64,000 nucleotides of DNA. Source: Microbulbifer sediminum. GTDB taxonomy: Bacteria > Pseudomonadota > Gammaproteobacteria > Pseudomonadales > Cellvibrionaceae. How positions within the stretch are numbered: the stretch's first letter is position 1; the number at the start of each line of letters is the position of its first letter. Positions 56,624 through 63,988 of this stretch are shown in pieces. The stretch lies in NCBI RefSeq assembly GCF_021729035.1, contig NZ_JAJSAP010000003.1, forward strand, positions 452,070 to 516,069. The letters are read 5' to 3'. The notes under the pieces are model-generated. The model was given only the letters and a program-made list of their open reading frames with translations, had not been told where the DNA came from and did no database searches. The position numbers and the translations under genes were made by a program.

Positions 56624-57250
56624 TCAGTTGCCCCCCCGCGCAGCCAGCTTTTCTCTCAGCAGCGCCACCCGCGCCTCCAGCCTGTCGGTAGCCAGCGCCA
56701 GCTCGGCCACATCCTCGACGAATGCCTCGAACTGCGCCCGCGGCGGCGTCAGGCGCCACTCCTCGCTCACGGCCTCGGCGGCGGCCTGCGGCGCCTGCTC
56801 GATGCTGTCGCGCAGCCACTGGCCGGCGGTGCGCAGGGCACTGCCGATGGTGTGGGCCGGCACGTCGCCCAGCAGCCGGGCCAGCGGCGCCTCCCAGTCG
56901 ATATCCAGGTCCTGCAGGATGGACTGCAGTTCCGCCAGCAGCGCACTGGAGCCGGTCACCGTCACGTCCAGGCCCGCCGGGGTGGCGTCCCCGTCGCGCA
57001 GCAGGCGCAGCATGGCGATGGCGGAGCCGCGCAAGCGGGTGGAGATTTCGCCGTCCCAGTAATGGCGCACGCTCACCTGGTCGCCCTCGATGCACAGTAC
57101 CAGCGGCACGGGCGGCACGGTGATATCCAGGGCCAGGGCGCGGCCGTCGAGCTTTGCCAGGCGCGCGCGGGTGCCCGGGTCATAGCGCAGGGCGGCGTTG
57201 ATGGCGGTTTCCAGCGCGGCGTCAAAGCCGGCGCGAAATGTGGGGTCCAA
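56624..57250 (-). CDS. ubiJ: Ubiquinone biosynthesis accessory factor UbiJ
   Basis: A 208-residue protein with an N-terminal SCP2-like lipid-binding domain ([37 protein letters not shown]) and a C-terminal coiled-coil region ([20 protein letters not shown]). UbiJ organises the aerobic Ubi complex and binds quinone intermediates. The start is TTG 57250. It lies between ubiE and ubiB, the conserved order. Confidence 0.93.
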   Translation of the reverse strand: MDPTFRAGFDAALETAINAALRYDPGTRARLAKLDGRALALDITVPPVPLVLCIEGDQVSVRHYWDGEISTRLRGSAIAMLRLLRDGDATPAGLDVTVTGSSALLAELQSILQDLDIDWEAPLARLLGDVPAHTIGSALRTAGQWLRDSIEQAPQAAAEAVSEEWRLTPPRAQFEAFVEDVAELALATDRLEARVALLREKLAARGGN

Positions 57251-57368
57251 TGCTGCGACTCTCTCGATGACTCTTCCGATGATTTTCTCGATCGACGGTG
57301 GCGCTCATCCCCGGCCAGGGGCTCTTTGGGATGGGGCCGCGGATGGGATCAGCTCGCTGCCGCGGGCG

Positions 57369-58118
57369 TCAGGGCTTGATGCCCTTGTGCAGGGCGACAA
57401 CCCCACCGGTCATATTGTGGTACTCGCAATCGACGAAGCCGGCGTCGGCCATCATCTGCTTGAGGGTCTCCTGGTCCGGGTGCATGCGGATGCTCTCGGC
57501 CAGGTAGCGGTAGCTGTCGGCGTCGTTGGCCACCAGCTTGCCCATGAACGGTAGCAGGCGGAAGGAATACTGGTCGTAGACCTTCTCCAGCAGCTTTGAC
57601 TCGGGCTTGGAGAACTCCAGCACCAGCAGGCGGCCGCCGGGCTTCAGCACCCGCAGCATGGAGCGCAGGGCCAGGTCCTTGTCGGTGACGTTGCGCAGGC
57701 CGAAGGCGATGGTGATGCAGTCGAAGGTGTTGTCGGGGAACGGCAGGTACTGGGCATCCGCCTGCACGGGCACCACATTGCCGGCGATGCCCCGGTCCAG
57801 CAGCCGGTCGCGGCCCACCTTCAGCATCGACTCGTTGATATCGGCCAGCACCACCTGGCCCTCGGGACCGACGATACGGGAAAAGCGCGCCGTCAGGTCA
57901 CCGGTGCCACCGGCGATGTCCAGGATCGTCTGGCCCGCGCGGGCGCCGGACATCTCGATGGTAAAACGCTTCCACAGCCGGTGGATGCCACCGGACATCA
58001 GGTCGTTCATCACGTCGTAGCGCGCCGCCACCGAGTGGAACACGTCGGCCACACGGCCGGCCTTCTCATCCACCGGGACTTCCTGGTAACCGAAGTGGGT
58101 GGTCTTGCGATCCTTCAT
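57369..58118 (-). CDS. ubiE: Ubiquinone/menaquinone C-methyltransferase UbiE
   Basis: A 249-residue SAM-dependent methyltransferase of the quinone pathway. The motifs [55 protein letters not shown] (SAM loop) and [13 protein letters not shown] are standard. I use ATG 58118, which gives the usual N-terminus; codons upstream in frame are not family-like. AGGCAGAAG precedes it. It begins the ubiE-ubiJ-ubiB-hisI-hisE-tatABC run. Confidence 0.96.
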   Translation of the reverse strand: MKDRKTTHFGYQEVPVDEKAGRVADVFHSVAARYDVMNDLMSGGIHRLWKRFTIEMSGARAGQTILDIAGGTGDLTARFSRIVGPEGQVVLADINESMLKVGRDRLLDRGIAGNVVPVQADAQYLPFPDNTFDCITIAFGLRNVTDKDLALRSMLRVLKPGGRLLVLEFSKPESKLLEKVYDQYSFRLLPFMGKLVANDADSYRYLAESIRMHPDQETLKQMMADAGFVDCEYHNMTGGVVALHKGIKP

Positions 58119-58225
58119 CTTCTGCCTGCTAAGCCAAACTATGGCGGCATTGTACATTGGCACGGCCGCTACGGCACCGCCGCTGGCTAAACTTGTGCAC
58201 GGGGAATCGGCGACGGGACACAGCC

Positions 58226-59041
58226 ATGGACTATACGCTGGACCAAAAGAAGCCGTTGCCGGACGCACTGCGCACTGTGGCCCACGCCGAGGTGACCGCC
58301 GCGCAGGCGGCACTGGAGGAACTGCCGGCGGAAGAAGCGGTGCACGAGGTGCGCAAGCACTGCAAGAAACTGCGCGCCCTGCTGCGGCTGGTACGCGGGG
58401 ACACCGACAACCTCTATCGCTACGAGAACGCCCACTACCGCACCCTGGCCAACACCCTGTCCGGCAGCCGCGACGCCGTGTCCATGCGCGACATATTCCT
58501 CAAGATTGCGCCCGCAAATGAATTCGACGAAGTGCGCGAATTCCTCGACCAGCGCGCCGACCAGCACGCCGACCCGGAGGCGATGGAGGAGGCGGCGGCG
58601 ATGCTCGCGCTGGGCGGGGAGCGCATCGACGAGTGGCCACTGGATGAGCTGGGCTGGAAACACGCCAGGCGCGGCTACCGCGACTATTACAAACGGGCCC
58701 GCAAGGCCATGGACAGGGCCTTCGAGCGGGAATCCGCCGAGACCTTCCACGACTTCCGCAAGCGCGTGAAGGACCACTGGTACCACACGCGCCTGCTCAG
58801 GAAAAAATACAAATCGCTGGCGCAGCGGCGCAAGCCGCTCTGTGACCTGTCCCGCGCGCTGGGCGACTGGCGCGACCTGCACCTGCTGTGCAGCCTGCTG
58901 GCACCCCGCAGCGGCGAGTTCGCCGGCGAGCTGATCCCGCTGCTGGACCTGGCGAACGCCCGTATGAAGGATCTGCGCGCGGAGATCGACCGGCTGGCCG
59001 GCAAGCTGTTCTCCGATAAAAAGCCCTCGCTGGATTCGTAA
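58226..59041 (+). CDS. CHAD domain protein
   Basis: A 271-residue all-helical protein of the CHAD family, which binds polyphosphate through conserved histidines and basic residues. Helical repeats carry [19 protein letters not shown] near residue 40 and [20 protein letters not shown] near residue 180, with many Arg, Lys and His residues facing the predicted pocket. ATG 58226 begins [12 protein letters not shown]. It is divergent from ubiE, with about 107 bases between starts. Polyphosphate-granule association is inferred from family. Confidence 0.9.
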   Translation: MDYTLDQKKPLPDALRTVAHAEVTAAQAALEELPAEEAVHEVRKHCKKLRALLRLVRGDTDNLYRYENAHYRTLANTLSGSRDAVSMRDIFLKIAPANEFDEVREFLDQRADQHADPEAMEEAAAMLALGGERIDEWPLDELGWKHARRGYRDYYKRARKAMDRAFERESAETFHDFRKRVKDHWYHTRLLRKKYKSLAQRRKPLCDLSRALGDWRDLHLLCSLLAPRSGEFAGELIPLLDLANARMKDLRAEIDRLAGKLFSDKKPSLDS

Positions 59042-59180
59042 CCGGCATCCCCGAGCGCCGCCCGCACCCCTCAACAGGGCCGCACCTGTCTTTCCTGCCC
59101 CGAAGCGAAACAACGTCCCAAGCGAAGCACTTTTTGGCATAATCTAAGGCACAAATCACGCCAAAGAGAAGAACAATGTC

Positions 59181-59642
59181 ATGCTTGAATGGCTGAACGC
59201 GCATATCGCCTACTGGCACTGGCTCGTCCTGGGCCTGCTGCTGGTCACCGCCGAGATCTTCGTCTCCGGCTTCGTCCTCTTCTGGTTCGGCCTGGCCGCC
59301 CTGCTGATGGGCGTGCTCACCCTGGCCGTGGACATTCCCTTTACCCTGCAACTGATCCTGTGGGCCTTCGCCTCCGTCGCCTTCGTGGTGATCTGGGTGA
59401 AGAGCATCAAGCCCCGCTGGAAAGACCGCACCACCGCCGGCATGGCCTACGAGGCACTGATGGGGCAGGTGGGCCTGGTGCTGGAATCCAACGCCGGCCG
59501 GAGCCGCGGCCGGCTCAAGTTCCCCGCGCCCATCCTGGGCGAGGACGAGTGGACCTTTATCTGCGCGGCAGAGGTCGCCATCGGCGATCGCGTGCGGGTC
59601 ACCGATATTTCCGGCAACGCGCTGATGGTGGTGCCCCACTGA
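59181..59642 (+). CDS. NfeD family membrane protein
   Basis: A 153-residue protein with three to four N-terminal helices (YWHWLVLGLLLVTAEIFVSG, FVLFWFGLAALLMGVLTL) and a C-terminal OB-fold (LMGQVGLVLESNAGRSRGRL, GDRVRVTDISGNALMVV). NfeD proteins occur next to stomatin-like SPFH proteins, as here (79 bases), and are thought to help assemble membrane microdomains. The reading frame starts at ATG 59181; an ATG five bases earlier is in a different frame. Confidence 0.92.
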   Translation: MLEWLNAHIAYWHWLVLGLLLVTAEIFVSGFVLFWFGLAALLMGVLTLAVDIPFTLQLILWAFASVAFVVIWVKSIKPRWKDRTTAGMAYEALMGQVGLVLESNAGRSRGRLKFPAPILGEDEWTFICAAEVAIGDRVRVTDISGNALMVVPH

Positions 59643-59720
59643 GCCCGCGCGGCCAAGACCGACAACAACACCAATTACACAAACTGATTTTTTAACAGAC
59701 CCCGGGGAGGGGAAGCAGAA

Positions 59721-60566
59721 GTGGAAGGTTTATATGTAGTACTGGCGCTGGTGGCGCTTGTGGTCATCACCATCGCCAAGGGCGTGCGTATCGTGCCCCA
59801 GGGTTCCAAGCATATCGTGCAGCGGCTGGGTAAATACCACCGCACGCTTACGCCCGGCATGAACGTGGTGATTCCCTACGTCGACCAGGTGCCCTACAGG
59901 GTCACCACCAAGGACATAGTGCTGGACATTCCCTCGCAGGAAGTCATCACCCAGGACAACGCCACCATCATTGCCAACGCCGTGGCCTATATCAATATCG
60001 TCTCGCCGGAGAAGGCGGTGTACGGGGTGGAGGACTATGAGATCGCCATCCAGAACCTGGTGCAGACCGCGCTGCGCTCCATCATCGGCGAAATGTCGCT
60101 GGACTCGGCGCTGTCCTCCCGCGACATGATCAAGGCCAAGCTGAAGGAAGGCATCTCTGACGATATCGCCGACTGGGGTATCAACCTCAAGACCGTCGAG
60201 ATCCAGGACATCAACCCGTCCCAGACCATGCAGACCGCCATGGAAGAGCAGGCCGCCGCCGAACGCCAGCGCCGCGCCACCGTGACCCGCGCCGAGGGCG
60301 AGAAGCAGGCCGCCATCCTCGAGGCCGACGGCCGCCTGGAAGCCTCCAAGCGCGACGCCAAGGCCCAGGTAGTCCTGGCCGACGCGAGCCGCGAGGCGAT
60401 CGAGCGGGTTTCGTCTGCCATCGGCGAACAGGAAATGCCGGTGATGTACCTGCTGGGCGAGCGGTATATCAGTGCGCTGTCGGAGCTTTCCCAGTCCGAC
60501 AATGCGAAGAATGTGATCCTGCCAGCGGACTTGCCGCAGGCAGTGAAAGGCCTGCTAAACCGATAA
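59721..60566 (+). CDS. SPFH/stomatin-like protein (QmcA type)
   Basis: A 281-residue membrane-anchored protein with one N-terminal helix (GLYVVLALVALVVITIAK), an SPFH domain (IVPQGSKHIVQRLGKYHRTL, PGMNVVIPYVDQVPYRV) and a C-terminal coiled coil (EEQAAAERQRRATVTRAEGE). It belongs with NfeD as the QmcA/YbbK-YbbL-type pair that organises lipid domains and protease access. The start GTG 59721 is set by GGGAGGGG ahead of it. It is the last GC-rich chromosomal gene before the cassette array. Confidence 0.93.
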   Translation: MEGLYVVLALVALVVITIAKGVRIVPQGSKHIVQRLGKYHRTLTPGMNVVIPYVDQVPYRVTTKDIVLDIPSQEVITQDNATIIANAVAYINIVSPEKAVYGVEDYEIAIQNLVQTALRSIIGEMSLDSALSSRDMIKAKLKEGISDDIADWGINLKTVEIQDINPSQTMQTAMEEQAAAERQRRATVTRAEGEKQAAILEADGRLEASKRDAKAQVVLADASREAIERVSSAIGEQEMPVMYLLGERYISALSELSQSDNAKNVILPADLPQAVKGLLNR

Positions 60567-60638
60567 CACTGGCGACGCCCGGTGCTATCGATGCGCCGGG
60601 CTCACAGCGACTCGCGCCCAGGATCAAGAGACGGCGCT

Positions 60639-60803
60639 CCTATAACAAAGGATATAAAGACGCGTCTTTATCATTCTAATCAAATAATTTTGGCCTTCGC
60701 ATAAGCCCTTGATTCCTGGCATCTTTTAGTTGAAGCCATCCACCACGCGCAATGATCGGATATAGCGATATAGAGACGTGTCCTTTGAATAAACTGTTAT
60801 AGG
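60639..60803 (+). repeat. 165-bp imperfect inverted repeat, attC-like, at the left edge of the cassette array
   Basis: CCTATAACA at 60639-60647 is the exact reverse complement of TGTTATAGG at 60795-60803. Inner arms also pair (AAAGGA with TCCTTT). Two related motifs lie inside: the perfect 18-bp palindrome ATAAAGACGCGTCTTTAT (60654-60671) and its degenerate copy at 60770-60786. The ends look like attC R'' and R' boxes, but the element is longer than typical attC sites. It could be a long or decayed attC or a distinct mobile hairpin. Confidence 0.55.
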
Positions 60804-60813
60804 TGCTAGAGCT

Positions 60814-61152
60814 TTGAGCAAGGATATCGAAATCGAGCTTAAGAAATTAAGAGGGTTAAGAAAGCTCTGCCATGCTCCATTTGTAGTCATGTTGGTTGCA
60901 TTCCCATTGGGTTTCGTACTTCCTGAATCAATGGATCTAATTATCAAAATAGTTGCTTTTACTGGTGTGGCTGCTTTTTTTGTTACGTTTTTCTATAGCT
61001 TCAAAATCAATAATTTTGTTTGCCCTCGTTGCAATCAGCGATTTCATCTTAAACGTAGTAATAGCGGCTCGTATAGTTACAATCTTTTTGCTCGGCAATG
61101 TCAAAATTGCGGTCTATTGCTAAACGGGGGCAACGCACATGAACACCTATAA
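60814..61152 (+). CDS. Cassette 1: membrane protein with C-terminal zinc ribbon
   Basis: A 112-residue unknown. After a basic N-terminus (KKLRGLRKLCH) come two helices (APFVVMLVAFPLGFVL and LIIKIVAFTGVAAFFVTFFY), then a short zinc ribbon with CPRC and CQNC about 27 residues apart. The start is probably TTG 60814; there is no ATG nearby. The stop overlaps the first bases of attC. AT-rich codon use differs from the chromosome. Nothing indicates its function. Confidence 0.7.
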   Translation: MSKDIEIELKKLRGLRKLCHAPFVVMLVAFPLGFVLPESMDLIIKIVAFTGVAAFFVTFFYSFKINNFVCPRCNQRFHLKRSNSGSYSYNLFARQCQNCGLLLNGGNAHEHL

Positions 61153-61194
61153 CAAGGCCAAGCACGCGACGAGCGCGTGTTGGCAGCGTTAGAG
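61146..61194 (+). repeat. attC site of cassette 1
   Basis: This is a short 49-base attC. R'' is CCTATAAC, L'' GGCCAAGCA pairs with L' TGTTGGC, and R' is GTTAGAG. R'' is the exact complement of GTTATAGG that opens this cassette (60796-60803). Confidence 0.85.
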
Positions 61195-61210
61195 ACTAAA
61201 GAGGGAATTC

Positions 61211-61708
61211 GTGCCCAACTGGGAGAGGTTAAATCACGCCTACGGCACTGCGGAGAATGTTCCTGCATTGCTGGAAGCTATTGCCGTATTTCCTGACGAA
61301 TCCTCCTACGAGGAGGAGCCTTGGTTTTCTCTCTGGAGTTGCCTTTATCACCAGGGCGATATCTACCCGGCGTCTTTTGCTGCGGTGCCTGAGATCGTTA
61401 AACGTTTAACCGCCGATCCTGAGAAGGCAACTATCAGCTTCTTTGCGCTTCCAGCATCAATTGAAGTTGCTCGGGCCAAACAAGGACTAGTTGTACCGGA
61501 AGAACTAGAGGTTGAATATTTTCATTCTCTTGCCGAACTTGGGCGAATTGCCACTGCGGCCATCGGTGCAGAAAAGAGCCAGGAGATAAGCCGTGCCGTT
61601 TTGGCGGCTTTCGCGATTTCGGTTAAGCAACATGGCTACGCAGAAATAATATTGGAAGTGGCTGGGGAAGAGGTGCCGGAGGTGCTCGAATGGTTTTTCG
61701 ATCGATGA
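61211..61708 (+). CDS. Cassette 2: unknown protein of the AVP-x-hydrophobic HEAT-like type
   Basis: A 165-residue cytosolic protein, mostly helical (NVPALLEAIAVFPDESSYEE, LYHQGDIYPASFAAVPEIVK). The stretch SLWSCLYHQGDIYPASFAAV resembles small HEAT-like proteins found scattered in bacterial genomes, including as possible immunity proteins. It starts GTG 61211 with GAGGGAATTC upstream. The function is unknown. Confidence 0.72.
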   Translation: MPNWERLNHAYGTAENVPALLEAIAVFPDESSYEEEPWFSLWSCLYHQGDIYPASFAAVPEIVKRLTADPEKATISFFALPASIEVARAKQGLVVPEELEVEYFHSLAELGRIATAAIGAEKSQEISRAVLAAFAISVKQHGYAEIILEVAGEEVPEVLEWFFDR

Positions 61709-61766
61709 TCTCTAACAAGGCAATGTTGCGGATTCGCTCCGCTCACCGCAAATCGCAGCGTTAAGT
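61709..61766 (+). repeat. attC site of cassette 2
   Basis: A site of about 58 bases. R'' TCTCTAAC is the exact complement of GTTAGAGA that starts the cassette (61188). The central hairpin arms are TTGCGGATT and AATCGCAG, and R' is GTTAAGT. Confidence 0.88.
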
Positions 61767-61773
61767 GACCATA

Positions 61774-62085
61774 ATGAGAAAAACTCCGCTGGCTCTAATG
61801 GTTTTCGTTTTCCCCGCTTTTGGAGCGGAAGATCCGAGAATACCTTTCGGGGAGTATTCGGTTCAGGAAAATGCCATTATCCAGGAACGAGTCAATGAGT
61901 TAGCCGGCTCAAAGAAGCAGTGCTTCGATAAATACCTTGATGACTATCAAATTCGAGTTTATCAGTACTGCGAAACTAGTGACTTAAAAAATGTGGCTGT
62001 TGGAGGTTGTGAGCATATTGCTGGCATGGCTTGGCACACCGCAGTTATCGAGGCTGCATTAGAGGACTGTGCCAATGCCACTTAA
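61774..62085 (+). CDS. Cassette 3: small exported protein
   Basis: A 103-residue protein with a signal peptide (PLALMVFVFPAFG, probably cut before AEDP). The mature part has four cysteines (QCFDKY, QYCETS, GGCEHI, EDCAN), suggesting two disulfide bonds. ATG 61774 is used (MRKTPLALM); a GTG three codons earlier is possible. Its stop lies within the attC. No family is recognised. Confidence 0.68.
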   Translation: MRKTPLALMVFVFPAFGAEDPRIPFGEYSVQENAIIQERVNELAGSKKQCFDKYLDDYQIRVYQYCETSDLKNVAVGGCEHIAGMAWHTAVIEAALEDCANAT

Positions 62086-62177
62086 CAAACGCAAGCAGAA
62101 TGCTCCGGCCCTTCGGGCCTCCGCGGGACGCCCAACACTGTGCACAGCGTTGGTCGCCCCTGTTGCGGGCGTTAAGA
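62079..62177 (+). repeat. attC site of cassette 3
   Basis: A longer site of 99 bases. R'' CACTTAAC is the exact complement of GTTAAGTG (61760-61767). It holds a GC-rich hairpin (CGGCCCTTCGGGCC) and ends in R' GTTAAGA. Confidence 0.88.
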
Positions 62178-62191
62178 GGCAAGAATAGTAG

Positions 62192-63214
62192 GTGCAACAA
62201 TCACAGATTATGGAAGATAAGATTATTTCAGCAGTGAAAACTTTTGCTACCTCGATAAATTCAGGTAACAAAGTAGTCGCTGATATGTCTGAACTAATTG
62301 AAGTTACGTCTCAGTTGCCTCTTTCTAGTTTTGACTATTGGGAGCGAGTTATTCGTTCAGAACTTTCTTCAGCTATGAGGGAGTCTATTCCCCCTAAGTG
62401 GAAAATGTGGTCAAAACCCAAGGAGTTAGTAACTTGGCTTGACCTTATTAGCTGGGATGGTTACAAACGTGAAAAAGCACTTCGAGCACTATCTGGGGCT
62501 GCGCCAAATACTTTCTTTTTTTCTCTTGCTGTTCGTAGACTCAACGATTGGGTTCCCCAAGTTCGTATAGCAGCGAGGGAAACGCTCCCAGAGATAGCAA
62601 GGTCGACTGATCCTGAATATGTAGTAGAGGCATTATGCGTCGCGCTTTCCAATTGGAACTCGTGGGGTAGGATAGAAGAAGCTGATAAAGAAGTTCTTTT
62701 TAAAATTATTTCTGAAAAGGAGATAGCAAAGTCCCTTCGGTCTAAGTTGATTTTGTCTGCTTCTGGTCCTATGCCATCACTCTTTTCTCAGCTTGGCCGC
62801 ACTCCGATACTCGATGGGCGAATTGAAGAAATAGCTAAATCCGCTATTCAGCCTTCGGTTCGAGCTAAGGCATACCGCAGCTTATTTGAAGGGCGGGTTG
62901 CATGGATCGAAGGCCGTAAATGGGTGTGGACTGATATAAGGTACTGTGAAGGCAGGCTAAAACCTATCGTTGGCGAGCGGAAATTAGAAATTGAAACTCC
63001 ACTAATAGATTTACTAAAAAGATCATCTGAAGATCGTTCATCCATCGTTAGGCGTGTTTCAGCAGAGATTTTAATAAGAGAGTTGGGCAATCCTGGCATT
63101 AAAACCAGAGAATTTGCCGAACGCTTTGCTTCAGATAGCTCACACGCTGTATCTGAAAGGGGTGAGTTTGCCTTAAAAAAATTAGATGAGGCAGAACGTG
63201 CCAATACCTCTTAA
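62192..63214 (+). CDS. Cassette 4: HEAT-repeat-like protein
   Basis: A 340-residue all-helical protein without signal or membrane segments. Repeated motifs such as VPQVRIAARETLPEIARSTD and SSIVRRVSAEILIRELGNPG (V-R-x-x-A/S-A) are typical of HEAT/ARM repeats that bind proteins or nucleic acid. It is large for a cassette gene. The start is GTG 62192, or ATG 62210 (MEDKIISAV). The function is unknown. The low GC codon use contrasts strongly with the chromosome. Confidence 0.7.
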   Translation: MQQSQIMEDKIISAVKTFATSINSGNKVVADMSELIEVTSQLPLSSFDYWERVIRSELSSAMRESIPPKWKMWSKPKELVTWLDLISWDGYKREKALRALSGAAPNTFFFSLAVRRLNDWVPQVRIAARETLPEIARSTDPEYVVEALCVALSNWNSWGRIEEADKEVLFKIISEKEIAKSLRSKLILSASGPMPSLFSQLGRTPILDGRIEEIAKSAIQPSVRAKAYRSLFEGRVAWIEGRKWVWTDIRYCEGRLKPIVGERKLEIETPLIDLLKRSSEDRSSIVRRVSAEILIRELGNPGIKTREFAERFASDSSHAVSERGEFALKKLDEAERANTS

Positions 63215-63279
63215 CAAGCGCATGTTGTCGGATTGGTTTTCCGCTGCGCTCAAACCAGCCGCAAATGCGGGCGTTAATG
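63207..63279 (+). repeat. attC site of cassette 4
   Basis: A 73-base site. R'' CCTCTTAAC is a nine of nine complement of GTTAAGAGG (62171-62179). The arms GGATTGGTTT and AAACCAGCC pair around TTCCGCTGCGCTC-like loop sequence, and R' is GTTAATG. Confidence 0.9.
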
Positions 63280-63292
63280 CTGAGGAGAAGTA

Positions 63293-63856
63293 GTGACCAA
63301 CGTGTCTGAGATCGAGCTCCAATGGAATGGTTTTTTTTGGGAGGCCAGTATCAGCGATGTTGCTTGGTCAGGATTTCAGGAAAGAAAGGGACCTTATGGT
63401 GCCATCTCTTCAAATAAACCGTCCCTGGGAGATGTCACAGTAGTTTTTGCCCCGGAGGGCAGAGGGGACGACCCTCTCAATGCCGAAGAGCTATCTCTTG
63501 TTAGTTGGTTTCTTGCTCACCAGCAGGAAGTAGCCGACGCGGTTGTGGATCTTCTTTTTAATTCATACTGGGAAATAAAAGCGGGATATATCGAAGAATT
63601 TGGGGAGGAAATCTCTGAGGCTTTCCCCGACATAAAGAGCAAAAGCGATGTGAAGCAGTTGGTTGGCATTGTATCCGTCAATATCCACCAAGTGAGCAAA
63701 GACGACATTCCCTATATAGGAGTTGAAATGGGGTGTAACTGGGAAGAAGAGCATGGACTTGGTTTCTTGTTGCATGGTCGAGAGGTTGTAGACCTCGGTG
63801 GAGCGGACACCGCAATTCTCCTTTGGAAGGCTAGGCAGCATGCCAACAAGACTTAA
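63293..63856 (+). CDS. Cassette 5: DUF6985-like protein
   Basis: A 187-residue acidic protein. The C-terminal region IGVEMGCNWEEEHGLGFLLH and VVDLGGADTAIL match the DUF6985 pattern, a family of small standalone proteins sometimes found beside toxins and in accessory regions. It starts GTG 63293 with GAGGAGAAG upstream, a good ribosome site. No membrane or signal segment is present. The function is unknown. Confidence 0.75.
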   Translation: MTNVSEIELQWNGFFWEASISDVAWSGFQERKGPYGAISSNKPSLGDVTVVFAPEGRGDDPLNAEELSLVSWFLAHQQEVADAVVDLLFNSYWEIKAGYIEEFGEEISEAFPDIKSKSDVKQLVGIVSVNIHQVSKDDIPYIGVEMGCNWEEEHGLGFLLHGREVVDLGGADTAILLWKARQHANKT

Positions 63857-63921
63857 AAAGGCGCATCAGTACGTGGCCGCTCGACGCCACTGACGCGGTG
63901 CCGCTGTGCTTGGCGTTAAAC
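63838..63921 (+). repeat. Irregular attC site of cassette 5
   Basis: The 3' side is normal (GGCGCATCAGTACGTGGC-like left arm, GTGCTTGGC then GTTAAAC), but the expected R'' GCATTAAC is not found. Either CTTAAA at 63852 or GCCAAC at 63842 occupies its place. The site is therefore decayed or hybrid, and its left limit is approximate. Confidence 0.6.
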
Positions 63922-63988
63922 CCAAGACTTACCCACGTTTAGTAGACACCCTGTATAGTTAGGTTTCGGCCTAACACGGAGGTGTACC

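Larger units (their letters stand above)
60797..63915 (+). mobile_element. Integron gene-cassette array (five cassettes)
   Basis: Five plus-strand genes are each followed by an attC site. Cassette boundaries at the G|TT cleavage point are 60797-61188, 61189-61760, 61761-62171, 62172-63273 and 63274-63915. In the first four, the R'' box in the attC is the exact reverse complement of that same cassette's leading core (for example GTTAAGAGG with CCTCTTAAC), as recombination of circular cassettes demands. The array is less GC-rich than its flank. No integrase or attI is seen on its left, so it is a CALIN-type cluster within the window. Confidence 0.9.

Noticed and set aside
54981..57062. A 693-codon plus-strand frame across ubiB and ubiJ
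   Set aside because: It is antisense to both Ubi genes, which have intact motifs and operon spacing.
56622..57095. A 158-residue N-terminal extension of UbiB
   Set aside because: It lies over ubiJ in another frame, is R/G/A-rich, and UbiB homologues begin at GTG 56621.
60577..60601. A terminator after the SPFH gene
   Set aside because: GCCCGG and CCGGGC can pair, but no T run follows and the loop is long, so I did not list it as a terminator.
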